Source: Patescibacteria group bacterium (GTDB taxonomy: Bacteria > Patescibacteriota > Microgenomatia > Levybacterales > UBA12049). Taken from it: 44,131 bases of DNA. The translations under genes were made by a program, and so were the position numbers. The stretch is taken from positions 1 through 44,131 of the forward strand of contig JAMCZC010000035.1 of NCBI GenBank assembly GCA_023485865.1, read 5' to 3'. The notes beneath the pieces were generated by a model, which was not told the DNA's origin, searched no databases, and saw only the letters and a program-made list of their open reading frames with translations. Positions 36,878 to 44,046 of this stretch are shown in pieces. Positions within the stretch are counted from its first letter, which is position 1. The number at the start of each line of letters is the position of its first letter.

Positions 36878-37450
36878 ATGGAACAGACGTTTGTAATGAT
36901 AAAGCCCGATGGGGTTAAAAGAGGCTTGATAGGAGAAATCATCCGCAGGTTCGAAAGAATGGGGTTAAAAATAGTGGCAATGAAAATGGTTTCTGCAAAA
37001 GACGAAGTTTTGCTCAAGCACTACAACGCCGATGATACAAAAACTCTGCAAAGGTGGGGAGAAAAAACCCTTAAAACTTATACTCAATACGGCAAAGATG
37101 CCAAAAAAGACCTCGGAACAGACGATCCGCAGGAATTAGGAAAGATGGTCAAAGGCTGGCTTTTTGACTATGTAAAATCAGGACCGATGGTGGCGATGAT
37201 TCTGGAAGGAAAACACGCGGTTGATAACGTTATTGCGATGGCAGGCCCGACAATGCCGGTTCAGGCGCCCGCAGGAACAATCAGGGGGGATTATTCAACC
37301 GACTCCGCCGCATACGCCAACGCTGAAAAAAGAGGAGTTATGAATTTGGTGCATATTTCCACCAGTCTTGAGGAGGCAAACGTAGAAAAAGCCCTCTGGT
37401 TTACCGCCGAAGAAATCCAAAGCTACAAAAGAGCGGAAGAGCTTATTTAA
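36878..37450 (+). CDS. ndk: Nucleoside diphosphate kinase, long form with internal insertion
   Basis: MEQTFVMIKPDGVKRGLIGEIIRRFERMGLKIVAMK...GPMVAMILEGKHAVDNVIAMAGPTMP..APAGTIRGDYS...NLVHIS. Confidence 0.95.
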   Translation: MEQTFVMIKPDGVKRGLIGEIIRRFERMGLKIVAMKMVSAKDEVLLKHYNADDTKTLQRWGEKTLKTYTQYGKDAKKDLGTDDPQELGKMVKGWLFDYVKSGPMVAMILEGKHAVDNVIAMAGPTMPVQAPAGTIRGDYSTDSAAYANAEKRGVMNLVHISTSLEEANVEKALWFTAEEIQSYKRAEELI

Positions 37451-37467
37451 CAAAATACTACAAATAC

Positions 37468-37560
37468 TACAAATGATAAATAAGCAAATGAATATATTAA
37501 TGCATTAAATCATTTAATTATTGATTTGAAATTTGCTTATTTGCATATTTGCTTATTATC
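37468..37560. repeat. Intergenic repeat family A
   Basis: aaatgataaataagcaaatgaatatattaatgcattaaatcatttaattattgatttgaaatttgcttatttgcatatttgcttatta. Confidence 0.88.
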
Positions 37561-37990
37561 AAGTCCTAAGGAATTTAGAATACAAAAGAGAACAAGCAAT
37601 AAAAATAGCGAGCGATATTAGTTCGGATAATAGGCAGTATTGGCAAAAGGACTTTATCTCGAAAAACTGGACAAAAAATAAAACCGCCGAAACAAAAAGT
37701 CCGGAAAGCGCAGTTAAGAAAAGCCCGTGAGCAAACACTTTTCTTTTATCTAAGAAAACGGCGAGGGCAAAAAACATCACCAGTAAATAGAAAAGACTGC
37801 CTAAAAGTGAAATCGGAACACCCAAAATAATTGAATACTGGCTGGTTAAAACGGTTTCGCAGCCGCTTGTTACGGTGCAGGGCGGAAACGCATTTTTGTA
37901 GTGGAGAATTGTTAAATAAGTCGCATCCAAAAGCCCTATGAATGCAAGAATGAGGCAGGCAATGGATAAATTATTTCTTGTTAAGCGCAT
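37559..37990 (-). CDS. Vitamin K epoxide reductase (VKOR) family protein
   Basis: Four TMs; CTVTSGCETVLTSQYSIILGVPISLLGSLFY and FCQYC motif. Confidence 0.92.
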   Translation of the reverse strand: MRLTRNNLSIACLILAFIGLLDATYLTILHYKNAFPPCTVTSGCETVLTSQYSIILGVPISLLGSLFYLLVMFFALAVFLDKRKVFAHGLFLTALSGLFVSAVLFFVQFFEIKSFCQYCLLSELISLAIFIACSLLYSKFLRT

Positions 37991-38100
37991 CCCGTTAGAA
38001 GCAGATCGCGATCTGCCTAAATTCTCCTTTGTTTATGATTTTAATTTTATTCATAATTCACTCCGATTAAATTCTTTTGCGATCGCGGCTTCTAACGGGA
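37990..38100. repeat. 111-bp MITE-like/hairpin element with 13-bp terminal inverted repeats
   Basis: tcccgttagaagc (37990..38002) and gcttctaacggga (38088..38100), flanked by cgca on both sides; internal perfect palindrome gcagatcgcgatctgc at 38001..38016. Confidence 0.6.
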
Positions 38101-38826
38101 CGCATCTTGAATTATTTTTTTGAAGTCATCGTAGCTTCGGGGATTTGCAATTTGCACTCCGTTTACAAAAAAAGTTGGAGTAGCGTTAATGCCGATACTT
38201 GAAGCTTGGTTTTGTGAATCTGCTACATAATTTTTAGTTTCATCGGAAGTCATATCTTTTTGGAATTTATCGGTATCAAGCCCTAATTTTTTGGCGTAAG
38301 CAACAAACGTGTCGGCGGCAGAATCGCTTTGGGCCCAGGAAGCTTGAGTTTCAAAAAGCATGTCGTGCATTTCGAAGAATTTGCCTTGAAGTTTTGCGGC
38401 GTAAGCGGCCTGTGCCGAAATCAGCGCGTTTTTATGAATACTTGTTAAGGGAAAAAACCGGTAAGCAAAATATATTTTATCGCCAAACTCACTCAAAAGT
38501 TGTTTTACAAGCGGGTGATAGGCGGCACAGGCCGGGCACTGGAAGTCGGCGTACTCAACCAGAGTTATTTTTGCTTTTGGATCTCCTTTAGTAATGTCGT
38601 TTTTAGAAACCGGCGGAAGATTAATTGCCGACGAAGATGAAGAGGGGGAAGAACCGGCAAGTTTAATAAGCCCAATAACCGAAAGTCCGACAACTAAAAC
38701 CACCCCTATTATTATGCCCCATTTCTTAAGCAGCGCGTTTCTTTTTTGTGTTTCCGCCTTTTCCTGCCACTCTTGTCTTCGAAGCTCTTTTCTTTCTTTT
38801 TTGGTCAGCTTTTGCTCATCAGCCAT
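38092..38826 (-). CDS. DsbA/DSBA-like thiol:disulfide oxidoreductase, membrane anchored
   Basis: VEYADFQCPACAAYHPLVKQLLSEFGDKIYFAYRFFPL...INATPTFFVNGVQIANPRSYDDFKKII. Start set at MADEQKLTKKERKELRR because the upstream extension overlaps tRNA sequence. Confidence 0.92.
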   Translation of the reverse strand: MADEQKLTKKERKELRRQEWQEKAETQKRNALLKKWGIIIGVVLVVGLSVIGLIKLAGSSPSSSSSAINLPPVSKNDITKGDPKAKITLVEYADFQCPACAAYHPLVKQLLSEFGDKIYFAYRFFPLTSIHKNALISAQAAYAAKLQGKFFEMHDMLFETQASWAQSDSAADTFVAYAKKLGLDTDKFQKDMTSDETKNYVADSQNQASSIGINATPTFFVNGVQIANPRSYDDFKKIIQDASR

Positions 38827-38873
38827 AGAGGATATAATGGCACTTTGCCGGTTAATTTTCAAGAGGGAATTTG

Positions 38874-39050
38874 TCGGAGAGGAGGGAATTGGACCCTCTG
38901 TCTCTGCGTCCTTCACCCCGTTAATTACTTGTCGGAGACCGCGGAATTGAACCGCGTGCCTCTCGGTCCCGAACCGAGCGTTCTACCGATGAACTAGTCT
39001 CCGTAAATTAACGGGGCGGACGCAGCGTGATGCCGGTTCACTACACTCCG
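38874..39050 (-). tRNA. Interrupted tRNA-Pro-like gene: 5' half 39050..39017, 3' half 38911..38874, broken in the anticodon loop by a 105-nt insert
   Basis: Halves CGGAGTGTAGTGAACCGGCATCACGCTGCGTCCG + GGACGCAGAGACAGAGGGTCCAATTCCCTCCTCTCCGA give a 72-nt cloverleaf: acceptor 6/7 pairs with C1-G72 and A73, D stem GTGA/TCAC, anticodon stem CTGCG/CGCAG, loop TCCGGGA, variable AGACA, T stem GAGGG/CCCTC. Confidence 0.7.
38932..39003 (-). tRNA. tRNA-Pro(CGG), nested inside the interrupted tRNA-Pro-like gene
   Basis: CGGAGACTAGTTCATCGGTAGAACGCTCGGTTCGGGACCGAGAGGCACGCGGTTCAATTCCGCGGTCTCCGA: full cloverleaf, anticodon loop TTCGGGA, C1-G72, A73, no encoded CCA. Confidence 0.95.
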
Positions 39051-39116
39051 AAACCCCAAACAATTTTACCATTAAAATGATAAAATTATAAGTGTCTTAA
39101 GTTTCTTAAGTAACTT

Positions 39117-39671
39117 ATGTTGCCAAAGTACAAATATTTATTAACCTATCGTTACTCTTTGTTAATCCATGATTTAACAGTTGAATTTACTCTTAAATTT
39201 ATGGCGGGGTTCGATTACCGAAGAAGCAGGGAGCAAATGGTTCAGGCAGCCAGATCCGGAAAGCAGAATATAGTAGAAGGAGTAGGCCAGAGTTTAATTT
39301 CGAAAAAAGGAGAGATAAAACTTCTGGGAGTTGCCAATGCTTCCTTGGAAGAACTCCTGTCGGATTATGAAGATTTTTTGCGTCAGCATAGCCTTGAAAT
39401 TTGGCCAAAAACAGATATTAAAATTAGCAATTTTAGAAAAATTGCTTATAGGCTAAGTGTCTTAGCTAATTTAAGTAACCTAGGAGAATTTAAAGAAAAA
39501 CCAAAACTTTCAGAAAATCCCGAAGAAGCTGCAAATTTTCTTTTAACACTCTGCCACCAAGCCACATTTTTACTTTCAAGACAGATTGCAAAAATGGAGG
39601 AGATATTTATAAGAGAAGGCGGTTACAGCGAAAATTTGTTTAAAAAGAGATTAAATAGTAAAATTAAGTAA
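39117..39671 (+). CDS. Four-helix-bundle protein (S23/IVP-like, Avd-superfamily style)
   Basis: REQMVQAARSGKQNIVEGVGQSLISKKGEIKLLGVANASLEELLSDYEDFLRQHSLEIW...CHQATFLLSRQIAKMEEIFIREGGYSENLF; paralogous to 15422..16069. Confidence 0.85.
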   Translation: MLPKYKYLLTYRYSLLIHDLTVEFTLKFMAGFDYRRSREQMVQAARSGKQNIVEGVGQSLISKKGEIKLLGVANASLEELLSDYEDFLRQHSLEIWPKTDIKISNFRKIAYRLSVLANLSNLGEFKEKPKLSENPEEAANFLLTLCHQATFLLSRQIAKMEEIFIREGGYSENLFKKRLNSKIK

Positions 39672-39698
39672 CTTAAGTAGCCTAGGCTACTTATTAAT

Positions 39699-39770
39699 GC
39701 CCTTGTAGCTCAACGGATAGAGCAGCGCAGTCCTAACGCGCAGATAGAGGTTCAATTCCCCTCAAGGGTA
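39699..39770 (+). tRNA. tRNA-Arg(CCT)
   Basis: GCCCTTGTAGCTCAACGGATAGAGCAGCGCAGTCCTAACGCGCAGATAGAGGTTCAATTCCCCTCAAGGGTA; anticodon loop GTCCTAA; acceptor GCCCTTG/CAAGGGT. Confidence 0.93.
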
Positions 39771-39771
39771 C

Positions 39772-40497
39772 ATGAATAAGTCAGAAATTATCCGCTACCT
39801 TATCCTTCGTTCAATTGGCAATTTTTTGGTTTTGTTTGCAATTTTTGGGGTTTTGGCAACTTTTGGTCCGGCTGCCTACTACGAAATTTCTTTTAAAATA
39901 GTTCAGGCCAGGGGAGTCCATTATCGGGTTTATGAGCCCAAAGATACGACATCGCCTCTCGGGGAGATTCTAAAACAGCAAAAAATTGGGTCTGTTAAAG
40001 TTTATAGCGGCGGATTTGCAGATGTTCTGGCGGGTCCAAAAGAGCAGATTTTGATACCTAATGATACATCTTTTGATATTTTGATACCAAAACTTGGGGC
40101 AAACGCCAAAGTTTTTCCTAACGTTGACGCATCAGATGAAAACCAGTTTTTACCGGTTTTAAAGCAGGGAGTTGCTCACGCAAAGGGAACTGTTTTCCCC
40201 GGAATGAAGGGTAATATTTATCTTTTTGCCCACTCAACCGATAACTTTTGGGATGTTGGCAGGTATAACGCTATTTTTTATCTTCTAAAAGATCTTTTGC
40301 CTGGCGATGACGTAGTAATCTTTTTCCAAAACAAAAGGTATAATTATGTAGTTACAGGTTCAAAAACGGTCGACCCTTCTGATGTTTCGTACATTGTAAA
40401 TGCGCAAAACCAGAAGTCCGAAACCTTGATTTTGCAAACCTGCTGGCCTCCGGGGACTACCTGGAAAAGATGGCTAGTTTTTGCAAAGCCCAAGTAA
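39772..40497 (+). CDS. Sortase family protein
   Basis: N-terminal TM; FDILIPKLGANAKVFPNV; NIYLFAHSTDNF (His); ETLILQTCWPPGTTWKRWLVFA (Cys/Arg). Confidence 0.93.
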   Translation: MNKSEIIRYLILRSIGNFLVLFAIFGVLATFGPAAYYEISFKIVQARGVHYRVYEPKDTTSPLGEILKQQKIGSVKVYSGGFADVLAGPKEQILIPNDTSFDILIPKLGANAKVFPNVDASDENQFLPVLKQGVAHAKGTVFPGMKGNIYLFAHSTDNFWDVGRYNAIFYLLKDLLPGDDVVIFFQNKRYNYVVTGSKTVDPSDVSYIVNAQNQKSETLILQTCWPPGTTWKRWLVFAKPK

Positions 40498-40600
40498 TAA
40501 TTACAAATATGCAAATGCTAAATAAGCAAATGAATATTTAAATGATTTAATGATTAATTCATTCATTTGAAATTTGCTTATTTGCTTATTGGGTTATTTA
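40498..40600. repeat. Intergenic repeat family A, near-identical to 33513..33611
   Basis: aattacaaatatgcaaatgctaaataagcaaatgaatatttaaatgatttaatgattaattcattcatttgaaatttgcttatttgcttattgggttattt. Confidence 0.9.
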
Positions 40601-41848
40601 TTTGAGGTCGACTGTATAAAGGTTCGGGGCGGAATTAGGGTTGCCCAAGTCCGTTAAGATAACTATTCTTGAACCGTCTGACCAGGGAAACACGTATGAG
40701 TCGACGAATGGTCCCGCATAGACCGTTGTCTGGTTTGTTGCATCGTATTCCATAATGTCAATCTTTTTATTATGGTTATAGATTAAATGTTTTGAATCAG
40801 GGAACCAGATTATTGGGGAAGGTGAGTAAACGTCTAAATTTTCTTCGTTTGGCAGTGAATCAACAATTTTATAATTCCTGTCTTCTTTTATATCGTAAAC
40901 ATAAACTTGCCCTTTTTGAATATTTCTTGCTTCGGGAGTGGAATCTGTTCCGATTAACCTTGGGGTAATTATTATTGGTATTTCAGCAGATTGCGATGCT
41001 ATATAAAGAATTTTAGTTTCGTCTGCGGACCAATCTATAATTTTAAAATCGGAAAGGACAATTTGCTTCAAGTTTTTTGGGAGCGCGTCGGTTAAAGACT
41101 TTTCCTTATCGGCTTTTTGCTTGTTCCAGTCCGCATTCACGCTAGCCATAGTTTCGGTGACGTCTTGAGGGTTTTGGTTAAACCCGTTTGTACGCAAAAG
41201 ATAGGTGGCTGAAGATACTCCCGGGATGCTTGTGAGAAGCTGGGAGCCGTCAGGAGACCATTGTAGACTTGCTTTAGAGAAGCTGTTTAGCGTATCGTTA
41301 ATAATCTGGCTTGAGGAACTTTGCAGGGTTAGGATTGGTCTTGCGGTTGTATCCATAATATAGATCCCATTTTTAACTGCCGATTGGGAAGCAACCGTAT
41401 AGGCAATTTTTGTGTGTGACGGATCCAAAACCGGATTTTGAGCTCCTAAATTAGTTATGTTTTCAAGTTTTGGTGCGGTAGGGAACAAAAGGGCATCGGC
41501 TTTTGTTACGACCTCGTTTTTAATGATTAAAGTTTTTTCCCAGGGCAAATATCCCTCTTTGAGAATTTTTACGTCATAAGTTCCGGGAGCGAGATTTATG
41601 GTGTTGGCTGTTGCGGTTGTTAAGTGGCCGTTTACAAAAACTTGAGCTCCATCGGGGCTACTTGTAGCAACTAATAGGCCTGTTCCGGCTAGGTTTGGAC
41701 CTCCTTTGCCAAAACCAAAGCGATAGCCTTTTCCATAAAGCACAACAAGGACTGTAGCGGTAAACATAAAAAGGAGAATTAGCGCGGAAATAATTATTTG
41801 TTTTTTCACTGCGTTTAGGATTATACTAGCTAATAATGACTCTTGCAA
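40598..41848 (-). CDS. PEGA domain protein with TolB/WD40-like beta-propeller
   Basis: TM then GTGLLVATSSPDGAQVFVNGHLTTATANTINLAPGTYDVKILKEGYLPWEKTLIIK (PEGA); SPDGSQLL, WSADETKILYI, WFPDSKHLIY. Confidence 0.88.
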   Translation of the reverse strand: MQESLLASIILNAVKKQIIISALILLFMFTATVLVVLYGKGYRFGFGKGGPNLAGTGLLVATSSPDGAQVFVNGHLTTATANTINLAPGTYDVKILKEGYLPWEKTLIIKNEVVTKADALLFPTAPKLENITNLGAQNPVLDPSHTKIAYTVASQSAVKNGIYIMDTTARPILTLQSSSSQIINDTLNSFSKASLQWSPDGSQLLTSIPGVSSATYLLRTNGFNQNPQDVTETMASVNADWNKQKADKEKSLTDALPKNLKQIVLSDFKIIDWSADETKILYIASQSAEIPIIITPRLIGTDSTPEARNIQKGQVYVYDIKEDRNYKIVDSLPNEENLDVYSPSPIIWFPDSKHLIYNHNKKIDIMEYDATNQTTVYAGPFVDSYVFPWSDGSRIVILTDLGNPNSAPNLYTVDLK

Positions 41849-41940
41849 GTGAGCGGCTTTGAGGGTTATAATCGATTTTATCCAAGGCAGAAACCAAAAA
41901 TTTGATAGGTTAAGTATATATTTTGATATAGTTATTTATT

Positions 41941-42957
41941 ATGCTTTCGAAAAGAATAGGAATTGATCTTGGTACTGCTAATACTCTGGTTTACCTTGCC
42001 GGGGAGGGTATTGTTCTAAATGAGCCGACAGTTGTAGCCGTTACTGCCGAGGAAAACAGAGTTGTGGCAGTTGGCAAGGAGGCAAAGGATATGCTTGGCC
42101 GCACTCCCGGTAATATTGTGGCAATGAGGCCTCTTCGAGATGGAGTAATTGCAGACTACACCATAACCGAAGCAATGCTTTCATATTTTATCGACAAAGC
42201 CGCCGGTAAATCCCGTTTTTTTAAACCCGAAGTTATGGTTTGTATTCCTTCGGGAGTCACCCAGGTTGAAAGAAGAGCTGTTTTGGACGCAACAATGTCT
42301 GCAGGCGCAAAAGTGGCCTATCTTATAGATGAGCCTTTGGCAGCAGCAATAGGCGCCAAAATACCCATTGCCCAGGCTGCAGGACATATGGTGGTTGATA
42401 TAGGCGGAGGCTCAACCGAAGCCGCGGTTATTTCGTTAGGCGGAGTAGTTGTGCATCATTCGGTAAGGGTTGGCGGAACTAAAATCGACGAGGCAATTGC
42501 CAACTACACCAAGAAAAAATTTAACCTGCTTATCGGTGAGAGAACATCCGAGGAAATAAAAATTAATATGGGTAACGCCCTTATTGACGATAAAAAACAA
42601 GCAGAGGAAAAAAAGGTCGAAATAAGAGGAAGAGACAGCGTAACCGGACTGCCAAGAACAATAGAGTTAACAGAAGCCTTGGTTAACGAAGCAATATACC
42701 CTGTTTTAATAGATATTATTCAAGCGGTTAAAGGAGTTTTAGAGCAAACCCCTCCCGAGTTGGCGAGTGACATTATCGACAAGGGAGTTGTAATGTCGGG
42801 CGGGACATCTCTTTTAACAAATTTTGATAAATTAATGACAAGGGTTACAGGGGTCCCATGTCATGTGGCGGAAGACGCGCTGTTATGTGTTGTCCGGGGG
42901 ACCGGGGTTGCGCTGGAAAATATCGAACTTTACAAGAGAAGCATAGCGAGAAAGTAA
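41941..42957 (+). CDS. mreB: Rod shape-determining protein MreB
   Basis: KRIGIDLGTANTLVYLAGEGIVLNEPTVVAV; MVVDIGGGSTEAAVISLGG; VVMSGGTSLLTNFDKLM; 338 aa. Confidence 0.97.
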   Translation: MLSKRIGIDLGTANTLVYLAGEGIVLNEPTVVAVTAEENRVVAVGKEAKDMLGRTPGNIVAMRPLRDGVIADYTITEAMLSYFIDKAAGKSRFFKPEVMVCIPSGVTQVERRAVLDATMSAGAKVAYLIDEPLAAAIGAKIPIAQAAGHMVVDIGGGSTEAAVISLGGVVVHHSVRVGGTKIDEAIANYTKKKFNLLIGERTSEEIKINMGNALIDDKKQAEEKKVEIRGRDSVTGLPRTIELTEALVNEAIYPVLIDIIQAVKGVLEQTPPELASDIIDKGVVMSGGTSLLTNFDKLMTRVTGVPCHVAEDALLCVVRGTGVALENIELYKRSIARK

Positions 42958-43062
42958 TTTTCAATTTTAAATTTTCAATTTTCATTCAAATCCAAATGCT
43001 TTAATTTTAAAACATTAATTCATTGAAAATTCATTAGAAATTAAAAATTAGAAATTAATAAT
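42957..43062. repeat. Repeat family B
   Basis: ttttcaattttaaattttcaattttcattcaaatccaaatgctttaattttaaaacattaattcattgaaaattcattagaaattaaaaattagaaattaat. Confidence 0.75.
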
Positions 43063-43302
43063 TTTATGTTATCCTATAAGAATTCTCCAAACATATAAAA
43101 ATTTATGAATTTTCATATTTTCACGAAAATTTTCACAAGGAACAAGATTTATAGTAACTGGATTGTAGAGTTAAGTAAAACAGCCAATTTTTTGGGTATA
43201 TTAGAGTAGGGTTTAGGGTAAAATATTGTATACTAAATATGTTCAAAACAGATAAAATTGGCAATTTTACCGCAAAAGCAAAATGCCTTATAGTAAATTA
43301 AG

Positions 43303-44046
43303 ATGAAAAACAAAATATTTTTACTCGGAGTAGGGTTTAATAACCTAAAAATAGGAGATGTCCTAGAGTTAATTAAAAAAGGCCTAGGAAAAAATGAAAA
43401 AAAATACTATATTGTTACCCTTAACCCCGAAATTTTAGTGATTGCCGACAGCGACCCTAACTATAAAAAAGTCCTAAATGGGGCAAAATTAGCTTTGCCG
43501 GACGGCATTGGGGTAATGATGGCGGCAAAATTACTCGGGAAACCATTAAAGGAGAGGATACATGGTGTAGACCTTATGGAAAACCTCTGTCGGGGGGTAT
43601 CGAAACAGCCTATAACGGTGGGCTTTCTAGGAGCGGGGCCCCACGTAGCAGAGTTAACGGCCGAGTGCTTACGTGAAAAATACCCCGGATTAAAAGTAGT
43701 TTTCACCGGACAAGAGTGGGATGGAAAATCAAAAATCAAAAATCAAAAATCAAAAATCGACATATTATTCGTTGCTTTTGGGTCTCCGAAACAGGAAATT
43801 TGGATTGCGGAAAATCTGGAAAGACTTCCGGTTAAAGTCGCAATAGGGGTTGGGGGAGCTTTTGATTTTGTCAGCGGAAAAGTAAGAAGAGCTCCGGTTT
43901 TTGTCCGAAAATTAGGTCTTGAATGGCTGTTTCGCCTCATCCTCCAACCCTGGAGGATAAAAAGACAATTAAGACTTATCAAATTTATTTACTTAGTATT
44001 TAAAGACCTGAATTCTAGGAACGAATGCCCCCCAGGGTCTTTTTAG
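43303..44046 (+). CDS. WecG/TagA/CpsF family glycosyltransferase; C-terminal codons probably altered by IS insertion
   Basis: YYIVTLNPEILVIADSDPNYKKVLNGAKLALPDGIGVMMAAKLLGKPLKERIHGVDLMENLC; LFVAFGSPKQEIWIAENLERLPVKVAIGVGGAFDFVSGKVRRAPVFVRKLGLEWLFRLILQPWR. Confidence 0.93.
   Translation: MKNKIFLLGVGFNNLKIGDVLELIKKGLGKNEKKYYIVTLNPEILVIADSDPNYKKVLNGAKLALPDGIGVMMAAKLLGKPLKERIHGVDLMENLCRGVSKQPITVGFLGAGPHVAELTAECLREKYPGLKVVFTGQEWDGKSKIKNQKSKIDILFVAFGSPKQEIWIAENLERLPVKVAIGVGGAFDFVSGKVRRAPVFVRKLGLEWLFRLILQPWRIKRQLRLIKFIYLVFKDLNSRNECPPGSF

Noticed and set aside
38827-38916. N-terminal extension of the DsbA-like ORF
   Set aside because: Overlaps the 3' half of the interrupted tRNA; start at MADEQKLTKKERK preferred.
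38874-39050. Group I intron in the outer tRNA
   Set aside because: The insert is only 105 nt and mostly a complete tRNA; no room for a group I core.
15422-39671. Diversity-generating retroelement associated with Avd-like four-helix-bundle proteins
   Set aside because: No reverse transcriptase ORF and no adenine-biased template/variable repeat pair found in the window.
16419-40600. CRISPR array
   Set aside because: The repeats are dispersed palindromes with no regular unique spacers, and no cas genes are present.
16419-40600. Integron attC sites
   Set aside because: Palindromes are AT-rich and lack recognisable R/L core sites (GTTRRRY); genes are not in uniform cassettes.
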